A DNA stretch of 64,000 nt from Oleisolibacter albus (GTDB taxonomy: Bacteria > Pseudomonadota > Alphaproteobacteria > Azospirillales > Azospirillaceae), in the NCBI RefSeq assembly GCF_003336875.1, contig NZ_QGNJ01000005.1, positions 1 through 64,000 of the forward strand, given 5' to 3'. Both the position numbers and the translations under genes were made by a program. Numbering within the stretch: the stretch's first letter is position 1; each line of letters opens with the position of its first letter. The notes below the pieces were generated by a model, which saw only the letters and a program-made list of their open reading frames with translations, ran no database searches and had not been told where the DNA came from. Positions 33,911-44,727 of this stretch are shown here, one piece after another.

Positions 33911-36900
33911 TCATTGCATCCAAGTCGCTGAAAGCGCTTCCGCTTGGCGAAGAACTGTTTGCACGGCAGCGTCCTGAAGATCGGGCGGGTAGCCGTGCTT
34001 GCGCAAAATCCGCTTCACAAGCACGCGCATCCGCGCCCGGGCACTTTCGCGGTGTGACCAATCCACCGAGACGCTGCCTTTGAGGCTGACGAGAAGCTCG
34101 TGCGCGATCACCTTAAGGGAATTATTGCCCATCAGTTCGACCGCGCTCTCGCTTTCGGCCAGGGCGTCATAGAAGGCGATCTCGTCTTGCGACAGGCCTT
34201 CATCTTCGCCCCGCCTGCGGGCTGCGCGAACCTCTTTGGCGAGGTCGATCAGTTCCTGCAACACCTCCACGGTGCTGATCGCGTTCGTATGGTAGCGGGC
34301 GATGGCAGTTTCGAGGCGCTCGGAAAAGCGCTTGGTTTCCACGACATTCGTCTTGCTGCGTGAACGGATTTCATCGTTCAGCAGCTTTCGTAAGGCCTCA
34401 AGCGCCAGGTTCTTCTTTTCGAGCTGCTGAACCTCAGCAAGGAATTCGTCCGACAGGATTGAGATATCCGGTGTCGTGATGCCGGCGGCAGCGAGAATGT
34501 CCACGATCTCCGTTGAGACGACAGCCCGATCCAAGATCTGCTGGATTGCGAACTCCCGATCGGCACTGCTCGTTCCTGCACCGCCGGCGGACTTCACAAG
34601 GGCGGCACGAACAGTTTGGAAGAATCCCACCTCATCCCGGATGGCGCAGGCCTTATCGCTTGCAGACGCCAGGGCGAAAGCTTTTGAGAGCGCAAGCACG
34701 GCATCCTGATAGCGCCTATTCTCGCGGCGCTTGCCCTCTTCGCTGGTCTCCCTCGCTGCGGCTTCGTGCTGGCGGCCAAGTATCCACTCGATGGCTTCGG
34801 CGAGCACCACTAGGCGCTCATGCGGTGTGCCAGCCAAGCCGCGCTCATAGTCGAAGCCATGGTACATGGCCTTAACGACCTCGTACTTCTCAAGCAGTAC
34901 TGCAACCGCTTCGGCTTCATCAATGCCAGCCTGAGTCTGGTCGGACCCGGAATACTGGCCGAGTGCGTTTTTGAGGTTCTGGGCGATGCCTATGTAATCT
35001 ACGACAAGGCCAGCGGGCTTATCCCGGAAGACCCGGTTCACGCGGGCAATCGCCTGCATCAACCCATGCCCCTTCATCGGCTTATCGATGTACATCGTGT
35101 GCATCGACGGCGCATCGAAGCCGGTCAGCCACATGTCCCGCACGATCACAAGCTTGAGCGCGTCTTTCGGGTCCTTCGCCCGTTTTGCGAGAAGATCGCG
35201 GCGGGTCTTTGTCCCGATATGCGGCTGCCACTCCTCAGGATCGGCCGCCGAACCGGTCATCACAACTTTAATTGTACCCGCGGCATCATCGTCGCTGTGC
35301 CAATCGGGCCGAAGCGCGATGATCTGGTTGTAGAGCCCCACGCAGATGCGGCGGCTCATGCAAACCACCATCGCCTTGCCATCCATGGCGGCAACGCGAT
35401 CTTCAAAGTGCCGCACCAGGTCCGCGGCGACCATCGCGAGCCGTTTCTCCGAGCCGACCAGCGCCTCTACGGTCGCCCATTTGCGCTTGATACGTTCCTG
35501 CTCCGTAGTCGTCTCGTCTTCGGTCAGCTCCTCGATTTCGGCATCGATCTTTGGCTTTTCCTTGTCGGGAAGCTCAATGCGCGCAAGGCGGCTCTCGTAG
35601 TAGATCGGAACCGTGGCACCGTCTTCCACCGCCCGGCTGATGTCGTAAACGTCGATGTACTCGCCGAACACCGCAGGCGTGTTTACGTCGTCCTTTTCGA
35701 TCGGCGTTCCAGTGAAGCCGATGAAAGATGCGTTCGGCAGAGCATCGCGCAGATACTTCGCGAATCCATAGGCGATTTCACCCGTCTTTTGTTCAATCCG
35801 CGCCTTGAAGCCATACTGGCTGCGATGCGCTTCGTCTGCGATTACGACGATGTTCCGCCGGTCCGACAGCATCGGATAAGTCGCTTCGCCGGTTGTCGGC
35901 GAGAACTTTTGAATGGTTGTGAAGATCACGCCGCCCGAAGCACGGCTAAGCGCTGATTGCAGATCATCCCGGCTATCAGCCTGAACAGGCGTTTGCCGGA
36001 TCAGATCGCGGCACATGGAAAATGTACCGAAAAGCTGATCGTCAAGATCGTTGCGGTCGGTGATGACGACAATCGTCGGGTTCTCAAGCTCGGGACGCCG
36101 CACAAGCTGCCCGGCATAGAACGCCATCAGCAAGCTCTTGCCGGACCCTTGTGTGTGCCAGATCACCCCGACCTTACGGTCGCCTTGGGGTGCCGATGCC
36201 TCAACGGTCTTGTCCACGGCGTGCCGCACGGCATGGAATTGATGATAGCCCGCGATGATCTTTGTCAGGCCGGAACCCGTCTCGCCGAACACCGTGAAAT
36301 CGTGCAGGAGATCGAGCAGGCGCCGGCGATCGAAAACACCTTCGATCAGGATACTGAGTTCCGGTTGGCCTTTCGCGGCAATGACTTTGCCGTCCGTGGT
36401 GCGCCAGGGCATGAACCGCTCCTGATCGGCCGTCAGCGAGCCCACACGCGCGGTGATGCCATCCGAGGTGACAAGAACGGCGTTCGTCCGGAAGAGCGAA
36501 GGGATTTGCGCCTTATAGGTTTGAAGCTGGTTGTAAGCACCGGCAAGCGTGGCGTTCTCGCCGCCGGGGGCTTTGAGTTCGATCACCCCGAGCGGCAGGC
36601 CGTTAACGAAGACGACGATATCCGGCCGCCGGTTGATGCTGCCCTCAATCACCGTGAATTGGCCGGTTGCCAGCCAGTCGTTCGCGGTGAGATCGTCGAA
36701 GTCGATCAGGCGAACCTTGTCGCCACGGATCGTGCCGTCCTCGCTATAAAATTCGACATCTACTCCCTCGACCATCAGCTTGTGCAGGCGGCGGTTCTCT
36801 TCAACGAGCGACGGCTTCTCGGTAGCCAGCACCTTGCGCAGGGCATCACCGCGCGCCTCTGCCGGGATCTCCGGGTTGAGCTTTTCGATGGCCGCTGTCA

Positions 36901-37051
36901 GGCGCTTGGCGAGCACCACATCAGCATAGGCTTCCCGCTCGGGCGCCTTTCCATCCGGGCCGATTTCGGCGTCGGTGGTGATCGCGTATCCAAGCGCGGC
37001 AAGATGATCGAGAACGACCTGCTCGACAGCGGCTTCGGAAAGATAAGCCAT
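33911..37051 (-). CDS. hsdR: Type I restriction enzyme R subunit
   Basis: This 1046-residue motor/nuclease subunit has an N-terminal endonuclease domain with the PD-(D/E)XK elements [23 protein letters not shown]. The SF2 translocase motifs follow: Walker [15 protein letters not shown] near residue 298, [14 protein letters not shown] (DEAH box) near 404, FIGFTGTPI, and [22 protein letters not shown]-terminal helical domain contacts HsdM/HsdS. Length is normal. It is the last gene of the operon, and its start overlaps the abortive-infection gene stop. Confidence 0.96.
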   Translation of the reverse strand: MAYLSEAAVEQVVLDHLAALGYAITTDAEIGPDGKAPEREAYADVVLAKRLTAAIEKLNPEIPAEARGDALRKVLATEKPSLVEENRRLHKLMVEGVDVEFYSEDGTIRGDKVRLIDFDDLTANDWLATGQFTVIEGSINRRPDIVVFVNGLPLGVIELKAPGGENATLAGAYNQLQTYKAQIPSLFRTNAVLVTSDGITARVGSLTADQERFMPWRTTDGKVIAAKGQPELSILIEGVFDRRRLLDLLHDFTVFGETGSGLTKIIAGYHQFHAVRHAVDKTVEASAPQGDRKVGVIWHTQGSGKSLLMAFYAGQLVRRPELENPTIVVITDRNDLDDQLFGTFSMCRDLIRQTPVQADSRDDLQSALSRASGGVIFTTIQKFSPTTGEATYPMLSDRRNIVVIADEAHRSQYGFKARIEQKTGEIAYGFAKYLRDALPNASFIGFTGTPIEKDDVNTPAVFGEYIDVYDISRAVEDGATVPIYYESRLARIELPDKEKPKIDAEIEELTEDETTTEQERIKRKWATVEALVGSEKRLAMVAADLVRHFEDRVAAMDGKAMVVCMSRRICVGLYNQIIALRPDWHSDDDAAGTIKVVMTGSAADPEEWQPHIGTKTRRDLLAKRAKDPKDALKLVIVRDMWLTGFDAPSMHTMYIDKPMKGHGLMQAIARVNRVFRDKPAGLVVDYIGIAQNLKNALGQYSGSDQTQAGIDEAEAVAVLLEKYEVVKAMYHGFDYERGLAGTPHERLVVLAEAIEWILGRQHEAAARETSEEGKRRENRRYQDAVLALSKAFALASASDKACAIRDEVGFFQTVRAALVKSAGGAGTSSADREFAIQQILDRAVVSTEIVDILAAAGITTPDISILSDEFLAEVQQLEKKNLALEALRKLLNDEIRSRSKTNVVETKRFSERLETAIARYHTNAISTVEVLQELIDLAKEVRAARRRGEDEGLSQDEIAFYDALAESESAVELMGNNSLKVIAHELLVSLKGSVSVDWSHRESARARMRVLVKRILRKHGYPPDLQDAAVQTVLRQAEALSATWMQ

Positions 37052-37788
37052 CAGGCGACCTCCGCATCTTGAGGCGCAGCGGCCTTGGCTTCACGGCATG
37101 CATTCAGCACGAGCTTGTAGGCTTCCCGATCCACGCCGAACAGAAGGCGCGAGGGTTCGATCGCAAGCGGCACTTCTTCGCCGCCAGGCAGGCTGACGAC
37201 CACCTGGAGGAAGCCCTCGTCGTCAGTTTCGGCCCTCAGCGCGGCGAACTCGTCGATGATGGTGTTTGACGCTTCAAACCGCTCGTACGGTTCAAAGGTG
37301 CGCACCGGATCCGGCTCGCGCTCGAGGTAAGCCTCGTGCAGGAAAGTGATGATCGCGTCGGCGGCCAGCATGGCCGAGCGGCGGTGATGGGCGGACAGCT
37401 TGGCGATGAAGCCATCTTTGCCGTGGCTCACTGTTCCGGCCTCGTTGCGCAGGACCCGGAGGGTCTCCGTCAGTTTGTTGTGCTGCTTGATGAGGTCCGA
37501 GAAGGCTCGATGACGGACCGCGCCAAGGTCGAGCAGGCGCGTGGCGACGCCGACGAGGTGGCCGAGCGGCGTATCGGCAGCCTCCGGCTTGAGCGGGGCA
37601 AGCGGATCGTCGAGTTCCTCGATCAGCACCCGGCAGGCACATTCGACGAGGCCCTTGGCGGCGTCAATGCAGGCGTCGTTCTCGTCGGTGAATTCCCGTT
37701 CCAGCGTCGCGAAGGTCTGCTGGAGCATGGGCGCATGCTTCCAGTGTGTGCAGAAGGCTCGAATGCCGGGATACCAGTCTGCGCTCAT
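37051..37788 (-). CDS. Abortive-infection family protein
   Basis: This 245-residue protein fits the abortive-infection C-terminal family often found between hsdS and hsd[28 protein letters not shown], then [21 protein letters not shown] with an Rx(4)H-like motif ([10 protein letters not shown]) typical of HEPN-like RNase folds, then [16 protein letters not shown]. It has one-base overlaps with both neighbours and so is translated with them. It may be an RNase triggered on restriction failure; that role is inferred from the HEPN-like motif and context. Confidence 0.78.
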   Translation of the reverse strand: MSADWYPGIRAFCTHWKHAPMLQQTFATLEREFTDENDACIDAAKGLVECACRVLIEELDDPLAPLKPEAADTPLGHLVGVATRLLDLGAVRHRAFSDLIKQHNKLTETLRVLRNEAGTVSHGKDGFIAKLSAHHRRSAMLAADAIITFLHEAYLEREPDPVRTFEPYERFEASNTIIDEFAALRAETDDEGFLQVVVSLPGGEEVPLAIEPSRLLFGVDREAYKLVLNACREAKAAAPQDAEVA

Positions 37789-38291
37789 GCGGCCCTCGTC
37801 GCTGGCCCGAGAACGAACCGGGCGCGTTCACGCCGGAGCATTTCATAGGGGCTGATGCAGGTCAGACCCAGCCCGATGCAGGCATTGGGAATCTTGATCT
37901 TGCGCGTTGAATCCGAAGGCACCTCGTGCGTGACGACGATAAAATCATGGGCCAGCGCGTGCGCGACGAGCCAGTAGTCGGCGACCTGAAGGAATGTCGC
38001 GATCGCCGCCGCCTCGTAGTTCTGTCCGGTCGCCCAGGTGCTCACCTGGCTGAGCGCAGGCACAACGGGATCATCGGGCGGCAGGAAGAAGGCACGCCCG
38101 CGCGCGGCCGTCCAATCGGAGAGATCGTCGCCACCAGCCTGCAATTCGTCACCGACCTTGTCGATGCTCGCGACGCGGCCGGTGCCGTTCTGTGTGATCA
38201 GCCATTCCCAGAACGCCGGGCAAAAGTCGAAGCCGTAATGCAGGTTCTTCGCCTGAATGAAGATGTTCGTGTCGAGAAGGTAGCGGGTCAT
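37785..38291 (-). CDS. DUF4411 family protein (PIN-like)
   Basis: This 168-residue protein starts YLLDTNIFIQAKNLHYGFDFCPAFWEWL, the DUF4411 signature with the first catalytic Asp of a PIN-like RNase fold. It continues ASIDKVGDELQAG, ADYWLVAHALAHDFIVVTHE and a DUF4411-typical KIKIPNACIGLGL end. DUF4411 proteins pair with XRE-ImmA genes as a toxin-antitoxin-like module, exactly the arrangement seen here. The stop and start overlap the neighbouring genes by four bases. Confidence 0.85.
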   Translation of the reverse strand: MTRYLLDTNIFIQAKNLHYGFDFCPAFWEWLITQNGTGRVASIDKVGDELQAGGDDLSDWTAARGRAFFLPPDDPVVPALSQVSTWATGQNYEAAAIATFLQVADYWLVAHALAHDFIVVTHEVPSDSTRKIKIPNACIGLGLTCISPYEMLRRERARFVLGPATRAA

Positions 38292-39445
38292 CCCATGACC
38301 CCCACTTCACGCCCGATATTATTGAAGGTCTCCGTCTTCTTGACGCCCAGCATCCGGAAAGCATCGCGGTAGAGCGTCTGTCCTTCCAGCGTGCTTTCGA
38401 CGAGCGCGCGGGCAAACCGGCGGCTCACGCGCGACAGCGTCGTACGGTAGAAGTCCCCGCCGCCCGCGCCGGACCGGGCAAGTTCGCGCAGGCGCGCGCG
38501 CTCCTCAGTCCAGGCGCGGTCAAAGGCCGGGCGGTCGAGCACGTCCGCGTCCAGCAGCCGACGCAGGATGACCAGTGTGCTGACCTTGAACTGCCGTGCC
38601 AGGCGCTGCATCGCTTGATCGAGGGGCTCATCTGGCTGGATCACGGGCCGCAGTGCCGCGAGCGGCACCAACATCTCGGCGGCAACCGCATTGCACCAGA
38701 CCTCCTCACGGCGGTAGCCGCCCGGCGGCGCGGCACTGGCATCCGACACCGCCGAAGAGCCGAGCCAGAGATGCGCCAGCTCATGCGCGAGCGTGAACAT
38801 TTGGCCGGATTTCGTGTCCGCACCATTGATGAACACCAGCGGGGCGCGCCTGTCGGCCAGCGCGAAACCGCGAAACTCCTCCGGGTCGAGCGTTCGGCGA
38901 TTGTTGGACAGCACAACGCCGCTCACCATCACCAGCACACCGGCGGCATCCGCCTGCGCGATGAACAGCCGCAGCGCCTCTTCCCAGGTGCGGCAGGCGG
39001 CGCGATGGGCCACATTGAAGCCGAGCGTCTCGGCCATGCGGGCTGCTACATCTTGCGGCCTGTCGGAGATCGCCGCGCTGCCGACAAAGGCTGCCTCGGG
39101 CATGCGCACAACAGCGGCGAAATCGCGATACCAGCCCTGCCGTTCCTGGCAGGCATAGAGCATGTCGAGCAGATCGGGGCTGGCGCGCCGCACGGCGCGC
39201 CCGTCATGGGTGCGGAAATCCGGGATCGGCAAAGGCTCTTCGGGGGGCTCGGGCAGGAACAGATAGCCGATGGGCACATGCAGAGCCTGCGCGAAGGCTT
39301 CCAGCTGCTTGAGCGTCGGTTGCGCCTCGCCGGTTTCCCACTCGTTGAGCTTTGGGAAGCGACCCAGCATATCGCCGACGTCATGAATGCCGGCCCGCTC
39401 CCGCGCCCAGCGCAACATCTCAGGGCGGATGGCCGCGCGTGTCAT
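38288..39445 (-). CDS. XRE domain / ImmA-IrrE metallopeptidase fusion
   Basis: This 385-residue protein has an N-terminal helix-turn-helix (LRWARERAGIHDVGDMLGRFPKLNEWETGEAQPTLKQLEAFAQAL), a middle region, and a COG2856 zinc peptidase with HELAHLWLG near residue 220 (HExxH). Such proteins regulate their partner toxins by DNA binding and regulated proteolysis. It is coupled to DUF4411 downstream (ATGA overlap) and hsdS upstream (ATGA overlap), so the module is embedded in the restriction operon. Confidence 0.9.
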   Translation of the reverse strand: MTRAAIRPEMLRWARERAGIHDVGDMLGRFPKLNEWETGEAQPTLKQLEAFAQALHVPIGYLFLPEPPEEPLPIPDFRTHDGRAVRRASPDLLDMLYACQERQGWYRDFAAVVRMPEAAFVGSAAISDRPQDVAARMAETLGFNVAHRAACRTWEEALRLFIAQADAAGVLVMVSGVVLSNNRRTLDPEEFRGFALADRRAPLVFINGADTKSGQMFTLAHELAHLWLGSSAVSDASAAPPGGYRREEVWCNAVAAEMLVPLAALRPVIQPDEPLDQAMQRLARQFKVSTLVILRRLLDADVLDRPAFDRAWTEERARLRELARSGAGGGDFYRTTLSRVSRRFARALVESTLEGQTLYRDAFRMLGVKKTETFNNIGREVGVMG

Positions 39446-40740
39446 GTGGCCTCCCCAACTTGTTTTTCGGCGTCTTTCACGCGCACCTCGCCCGACATAA
39501 GCTTCGGAAGAAGCAAATCACGGGTGGCGGCGAGGGTTTGCGCCTCTGCATCGTTCGCAGCAATTCGCTTGAACATCGGGTCAATAATGCTGCCCAGCCT
39601 CATCCAAATCGCATCATGTGCCGGCTTAAATAAGGGATAGGCAGACACCGCATCGTTCGATGCCCTTTGCCTACCCGATGTTCCAGTCATGCTCCGAATA
39701 GCATTTGCACGAAACACCGGATCGCGTGCCACTAGGTAGGCGAAAGGCTTTGGAATCGGTGGGCGCGAGCGAAGCACGATAAACTCGGTTGAGCCCCACC
39801 CCACTTCGCCATCGGGCAGGCTTTGAACGTATCCGGTCTTTCCGTTTTCCAGACACGGTGTGATCCGCGCTAGCAGGGCATCGCCATTCCGAAACCGCAT
39901 GCCAGAGCCAAATTCTCGAAGAACGTAAGGCGCCGGGTTCGGGCCTGCGGTCGGGATCGAAGCCATGTCGAGATAAGGCGCATGCTTACCGCGCGCCAAA
40001 GGTTCGGACGGGTTTACCTCGATCAACGTCGACAAAGGCACCGGCAGCCACCCCTCCGGTTTGCCTTCATCGTCGAGGCGATCGGGGAAGAGGGACCAGA
40101 TATCCGGCGCAAGGTAGGGCGCGCGGCCTTCAGCCTTCGCGCGGGTCGGGCCGAAATCGACGAACCATTCCTTGAATATCGCCCGCGCCGTCGCTTCCAG
40201 AGAAGCATTCATCTGCCTAATCAGGTCAATTTTTTCCTGAAGTGGACCGATGATTTGAATGATCTTCGCTTGTTCTTTACTATCCGGAACAGCAACGCGC
40301 ATTCGCTTGAGATCTTGGATCGTTACATGCCCAAGGCCAGTAGTCTGCTTGTTCCTGGCAATCTCTGCAAAGCGCGGCCTCAGCCACTTGAGAAGAAAAA
40401 ACAGGAAGGAATCAGACAGTCCTTCCCCAGCGGTAACCTTGAAAATATGCTGGTTAAGCCAACCATCTTCACCCTCCCATCGAAAAACGTCGATCGAGGT
40501 GTCGGGATTGCCCGACCAAGAAAATAGCATGTCTCCAGCTTTGACAAAGACAGACCGATCATAATCGGCCATCGTACGCGCGGTCTGAGGCGATACTCCG
40601 CTCTTCAGCTCGGCGATCTTGATCACGGGTCGCCCATGATCAGAAAAATCTATATTCTTGAAGGCAAGCCCGTTTTTCCAGTGGGCGAGATCGAACACAC
40701 TGGAGACGTTCCAATCGTCTGGGCCAACAAGCTCATACAT
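39442..40740 (-). CDS. hsdS: Type I restriction specificity subunit
   Basis: This 432-residue protein has two target-recognition domains joined by helical spacers: TRD1 at ~1-160, spacer [43 protein letters not shown]2 at ~230-390, and a terminal spacer ([23 protein letters not shown]). It sets the DNA recognition site for both methylation and cleavage. TRD1 is visibly richer in AT than the rest, consistent with domain swapping. ATG 40740 overlaps the hsdM stop by eight bases; the longer frame has no family match. Confidence 0.93.
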   Translation of the reverse strand: MYELVGPDDWNVSSVFDLAHWKNGLAFKNIDFSDHGRPVIKIAELKSGVSPQTARTMADYDRSVFVKAGDMLFSWSGNPDTSIDVFRWEGEDGWLNQHIFKVTAGEGLSDSFLFFLLKWLRPRFAEIARNKQTTGLGHVTIQDLKRMRVAVPDSKEQAKIIQIIGPLQEKIDLIRQMNASLEATARAIFKEWFVDFGPTRAKAEGRAPYLAPDIWSLFPDRLDDEGKPEGWLPVPLSTLIEVNPSEPLARGKHAPYLDMASIPTAGPNPAPYVLREFGSGMRFRNGDALLARITPCLENGKTGYVQSLPDGEVGWGSTEFIVLRSRPPIPKPFAYLVARDPVFRANAIRSMTGTSGRQRASNDAVSAYPLFKPAHDAIWMRLGSIIDPMFKRIAANDAEAQTLAATRDLLLPKLMSGEVRVKDAEKQVGEAT

Positions 40741-42553
40741 TGGCACAAATCCAGCCAAGCTTCTCTCGAATAATCGCGTTGAGCTCGTCAGAGCGCGAAA
40801 ACTGCGCGTCAAGTTTGCTGCTGAGAAGCGAAATGCGTTCAGCGAACGGCATGTCGTCCTCTTCGACATCCGCCGCTCCGACATACCGTCCCGGCGTCAG
40901 TACGTAGCCGTGGGCCTTGATCTCCTCCAGGCTGGCCGACTTGCAGAAGCCCGGCACATCCGCATAGGCGCCAGCTTCACCTTCCCCGCGCCAGGCGTGA
41001 TAGGCGCGCGTAATCTTTTCGATGTCGGCGTCGGAGAACTCCTTGCGCGTGCGGTCCACCATGTGGCCGAGCTTGCGCGCATCGATGAACAGGACCTCAT
41101 TCCGCCTGTCGCGGAGCTTTGCGTCGCGGGCGACGCCGTTCGACTTGTCGCGGGCGAGGAACCACAGACAGACGGGAATCTGGGTCGAATAGAAGAGCTG
41201 ACCCGGCAGTGCGACCATGCAGTCGACGACTCCGGGTGCGCCGTTCACGCCCTCGATCAGCGCACGCCGGATTTCCCCTTCGCCGTTCTGCGTGGACGAC
41301 ATCGAGCCGTTGGCCAGCACTACGCCCGCCACGCCGGAGGGCGAAAGGTGGTGCACGATATGCTGCACCCAGGCGAAGTTGGCGTTCCCGGCCGGCGGGA
41401 TGCCGTATTTCCAACGCACATCATCACGCAGACGGTCTCCGCCCCAGTCGGAGATATTGAAGGGCGGGTTGGCGAGGATGAAATCGGCCTTCAGATCGCG
41501 CAGCTCGTCCTTATGGAAACTGCCCTCGCTGTTCCACTTGATATCTGCGTCGATGCCTCGCACAGCGAGGTTCATCTTGCACAACCGCCAGGTCGTGTAG
41601 TTCGATTCCTGCCCATATACGGCGATGTCGCCGATGCGTCCGCCGTGCAGTTCGACGAACTTCTCCGACTGCACGAACATGCCGCCCGATCCGCAACATG
41701 GATCATAGACCCGGCCCTTATAAGGCTCGATCATCTCGACCATCACGCGCACCACCGAGCGCGGCGTATAGAACTCCCCGCCACGTTTGCCTTCAGACCC
41801 GGCGAACTGGCCAAGGAAATATTCATAGACGCGGCCGAGCACGTCGCGCCCCTCGCCCCGTTCCGCCCCCAGCGTGATGCCCGAAATGAGGTCGATCAGC
41901 TCGCCAAGCATCACCGCGTTGAGCGCGGGCCGGGCATAGTCCTTCGGGAGAACGCCCTTCAGGTTTTCGTTGTCCTTCTCGATGGCGATCATCGCCTCGT
42001 CGATCATCTTGCCGATCGACGGCTGCTTTGCATTGGCCTGAAGATGCGACCAGCGCGCCGTGGGCGGCACCCAAAAGACGTTGTCGGCCGCGTATTCGTC
42101 GCGGTCCTCTGCGCCTTCCGGATATTCGGCCAGCAGTTCCGCTCGCTTCGCCTCGAAGCTGTCGGAGATGTGCTTGAGGAAGATCAGGCCGAGCGCGACG
42201 TGCTTGTAGTCCGACGGCTCCATGTTGCCGCGCAATTTGTCGGCCGCCTTGAACAGCTCCGCCTCGAACCCGAGATCGCCACCCTTGCCGTTACCATTGG
42301 CGCGTACAGGTCGCGCACGGGCAGGTGCCGGAACAGCTTCAGCCGCCGCCGCTATCACAGCACCGGGAAGCGATACGGAACCGCCCCGGCCACGCCCCGG
42401 CGCAACACGCCCTTCCGCGATGAGGGCGGCTTTCACGGCATCGTACGTGGCCTCGTCCCACGCCAATGCTTCGCGCAGCCGACCGTTGCCGGCGGAGCCG
42501 CCAAGCTCTGTAAGCGCCGCCACGAACCTGTCTTTCTGCGCCTGTTCAGCCAT
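40733..42553 (-). CDS. hsdM: Type I restriction methyltransferase M subunit
   Basis: This 606-residue N6-adenine methyltransferase has an HsdM N-terminal helical domain ([33 protein letters not shown]), motif [11 protein letters not shown] near residue 282 and motif [11 protein letters not shown] near 361. An extra ~80 residues precede the helical domain and resemble a winged helix ([32 protein letters not shown]) plus an Ala/Arg-rich linker, making it longer than usual. ATG 42553 lies 11 bases after the Phd-like stop. The frame is open further upstream but that part has no support. Confidence 0.95.
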   Translation of the reverse strand: MAEQAQKDRFVAALTELGGSAGNGRLREALAWDEATYDAVKAALIAEGRVAPGRGRGGSVSLPGAVIAAAAEAVPAPARARPVRANGNGKGGDLGFEAELFKAADKLRGNMEPSDYKHVALGLIFLKHISDSFEAKRAELLAEYPEGAEDRDEYAADNVFWVPPTARWSHLQANAKQPSIGKMIDEAMIAIEKDNENLKGVLPKDYARPALNAVMLGELIDLISGITLGAERGEGRDVLGRVYEYFLGQFAGSEGKRGGEFYTPRSVVRVMVEMIEPYKGRVYDPCCGSGGMFVQSEKFVELHGGRIGDIAVYGQESNYTTWRLCKMNLAVRGIDADIKWNSEGSFHKDELRDLKADFILANPPFNISDWGGDRLRDDVRWKYGIPPAGNANFAWVQHIVHHLSPSGVAGVVLANGSMSSTQNGEGEIRRALIEGVNGAPGVVDCMVALPGQLFYSTQIPVCLWFLARDKSNGVARDAKLRDRRNEVLFIDARKLGHMVDRTRKEFSDADIEKITRAYHAWRGEGEAGAYADVPGFCKSASLEEIKAHGYVLTPGRYVGAADVEEDDMPFAERISLLSSKLDAQFSRSDELNAIIREKLGWICANV

Positions 42554-42564
42554 TCCGCCCCGCC

Positions 42565-42759
42565 TTACTTCTTTTCGCCGGAGCGAGACGCTTTCGCGCT
42601 CCGTTCCGATTCGATTGCTTTCAGCCGCTCGTATTCCTCTACCGCCAGCACCACGACGACAGCCCGGCCGTGCTTTTCGACCGTTACGGGTTCCGCCCGC
42701 GCCGTGTCGATCAGCCGCCCGAAATTGTATTTCGCGTCCCTGGCCGATAGCGTTTGCAT
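42565..42759 (-). CDS. Phd/YefM-type antitoxin at the head of the restriction operon
   Basis: This 64-residue protein begins [44 protein letters not shown], the Phd/YefM DNA-binding domain, with a short charged tail. No cognate toxin (Doc, RelE or PIN) directly follows; hsdM does, 11 bp away. It may act as an autoregulator of the whole operon rather than as part of a toxin pair. Confidence 0.85.
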   Translation of the reverse strand: MQTLSARDAKYNFGRLIDTARAEPVTVEKHGRAVVVVLAVEEYERLKAIESERSAKASRSGEKK

Positions 42760-42793
42760 GTCCCGCCCGAAGCAGCCTTATTTGCTCCATTTG

Positions 42794-42808
42794 TGGCCAA
42801 AATGGCCT
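42794..42808 (-). promoter_or_regulatory. Candidate Phd operator
   Basis: TGGCCA-AAA-TGGCCT lies about 35 bases upstream of the Phd-like ATG. Two TGGCCA-like half-sites spaced 9 bp apart suit binding by a Phd-type dimer controlling the restriction operon. Confidence 0.4.
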
Positions 42809-43015
42809 AAACTTCAAGCGCTTTCTTAACGACGCGAGCGCGCCCGAGCCTGGTCCCGCATCACGCTGTAGTCGGAGAGCATTTCGGCGACAGGCTACCC
42901 CTCCGGCAGCAGATCGAGCTCGTCGGCTGTACTCCAGAGGAGCCTCGCGCGGAAGAGCATAGACATGAGGGGCTGCTCGTCGCAACCGCCAGATCTCCAC
43001 ATAAGATCAATTGGA

Positions 43016-43270
43016 TCAATGCTCAGCATGTCGCAACGCCTGCCGCACCTCCGCAATCTCGCTCTTGATCACCGCAACATCGTTGACGATCTGCGCCACC
43101 ACGCGGCGGCCGGTGATGTCGTTGTCGACGGCGCGTTCCAGGGTGCCGATCCGGCCTTCGATGACGGCCACCTTGGCGGTGCGCCAGGCGACCAGTTTCA
43201 GAAGCGCCGCCATGATGGCGGCACCATGGGCGACGATGGCAACCAGCAGGGCCCATTCGGCGGTGGTCAT
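43016..43270 (-). CDS. Small phage membrane / coiled-coil protein
   Basis: This 84-residue protein has one N-terminal TM helix (TTAEWALLVAIVAHGAAIMAALLKLVAW) and a C-terminal coiled coil (VIEGRIGTLERAVDNDITGRRVVAQIVNDVAVIKSEIAEVRQAL). Similar proteins sit at the ends of phage late operons and may assist lysis or membrane association; I cannot name a family. It lies 26 bp after the tailspike gene and is the last phage late gene before the restriction island. Confidence 0.6.
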   Translation of the reverse strand: MTTAEWALLVAIVAHGAAIMAALLKLVAWRTAKVAVIEGRIGTLERAVDNDITGRRVVAQIVNDVAVIKSEIAEVRQALRHAEH

Positions 43271-43296
43271 GGGCGGGTCTCCTTCGGGTCGGGGGC

Positions 43297-44724
43297 TCAG
43301 GACAGGATCCCGGCGGTCTTCAGGTCCAGGATCAGGGCGCGCAGCACGGCGCGAACGTCCGCCAGGGTGGAGCCGTCGGCGTTCAGGCTGCGGGTGAAGG
43401 CGCTGCCGGTGGGATTGGGCCAGACCGCGGCGGGACGGTCGTAGCGGGCGGCGATGATGTGCCAGGCCGCGCCATTGGAGACGACGACGACATGGTCGCC
43501 GCGCCGGCCGAGCCGGACCGGGTCGGCGTCGGGGCCACCGCCGCCGGCCTGCGTGACGGTCACGGCGTGGGGGCCGCTGTCGCTTTTCTTGACCACCAGC
43601 ACCACGCCGTTGTGCGGGTGCGGATCGGGCAGTTCGGCGGTGACCGGCCCGGTCCAGGCGCTGATCAGGTGGACGGCCCGCGCCGGATCGAGGGTGACAC
43701 TGGCCATGCCTTCGGTGAAGGCGGTCTCCAGTTCCAGCCGCCCGATGCGTGCCTCGGTCAGTTCGGTGCGCTTCAGGTGGTTCTTCACCGGATGGCCGGC
43801 GTTGAAGGCGGTGTAGCGGCCGGCCCCGGTGGTGTCCCAGATCGGCGCCCCGCCGGTGGCGGAGAACAGGTTGAGGATGGCCGTGTTCTGCGAGCCGCCG
43901 TCGATGCGGATGCCCGGCACCGGGCCGAGGCTCTCGGCGTAGAAGTTGACGATCAGGTTCTGGTCGGTGGAGAACCCGAGCCGGAAGCAGGCCTCCGCCC
44001 CCGGATGCAGGTTGGCCTCGCAGTCGACGAAGCTGTTGTTGAATCGCCCAGCCGAGACGAAGAACCCGCAGCCGGACATGGGGGCCGCCAGGGAATAGAC
44101 CCGGACGTCGTGGAACTTGTTGGCATTGGGCGTGTCGCCGGTGGAGTCCACGGTCAGCAGCACCCCGTGCAGCTGCGGCCGGGCGATCAGGGCGCGGGCG
44201 ATGTGGTTCCAGTAGCAGGGGCGGTCGGGATTATCGTACCCGTCCAGCACGATGCCGATCACCGCGTCCCAGATCGAGACGTTCTCGATCACCGTCTTCA
44301 CGCAGGGTCCGTCGCGGCCAAACAGCTTGATGCCACTGGCCCCGCCCACAATGCGCAGATTGCGGATGGCCGCATAACCATCCACCACCTCGACCGCATT
44401 CCAGCCGGTCTGGCTGTAGAGCGGGGCCGCCCCGTCGAATGGATCGGGCCGCGCCTGGAGGACGGAGCCTTCCCCCACCCCCATCAGGGTCTGGCCGTAG
44501 CCGAGCACGACGGGCTGCGAGACGCGGTAGGTGCCCGGCACCAGCAGCACGGTGGGGGCGGCGGCGAGTGCTGCCTCGATGGCGTCCGAACAGTCGGAGA
44601 CGCCGTCGGGGATGCCGCCGTAGCTCTGCGGCACGGCGATCTCCCGGCCGCGCAGATAGTCGCGCAGGCGCTGCTTGTCCACCGGCTGGCCGGGGATCAG
44701 CACATCATCGATCGCGGCCGGCAT
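43297..44724 (-). CDS. Phage tailspike-like pectate-lyase-fold protein
   Basis: This 475-residue protein starts with a pectate-lyase-3 type entry (PQSYGGIPDGVSDCSDAIEAAL, TVLLVPGTYRVSQPVVLGYGQTLMGVGEGSVL) leading into a right-handed beta-helix with repeated short strands (IRNLRIVGGASGI, VIENVSIWDAVIGIVLDGYDN). It ends in a helical tail (SLNADGSTLADVRAVLRALILDL). The role is probably binding or depolymerising a cell-surface polysaccharide of the host. It lies in the tail-fibre position at the end of the late operon. Confidence 0.8.
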   Translation of the reverse strand: MPAAIDDVLIPGQPVDKQRLRDYLRGREIAVPQSYGGIPDGVSDCSDAIEAALAAAPTVLLVPGTYRVSQPVVLGYGQTLMGVGEGSVLQARPDPFDGAAPLYSQTGWNAVEVVDGYAAIRNLRIVGGASGIKLFGRDGPCVKTVIENVSIWDAVIGIVLDGYDNPDRPCYWNHIARALIARPQLHGVLLTVDSTGDTPNANKFHDVRVYSLAAPMSGCGFFVSAGRFNNSFVDCEANLHPGAEACFRLGFSTDQNLIVNFYAESLGPVPGIRIDGGSQNTAILNLFSATGGAPIWDTTGAGRYTAFNAGHPVKNHLKRTELTEARIGRLELETAFTEGMASVTLDPARAVHLISAWTGPVTAELPDPHPHNGVVLVVKKSDSGPHAVTVTQAGGGGPDADPVRLGRRGDHVVVVSNGAAWHIIAARYDRPAAVWPNPTGSAFTRSLNADGSTLADVRAVLRALILDLKTAGILS

Positions 44725-44727
44725 GGT

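Noticed and set aside
42880-42970. Short minus-strand frame ([22 protein letters not shown]) upstream of the Phd-like gene
   Set aside because: Only 22 codons, interrupted by stops; might be a gene remnant but cannot be assigned.
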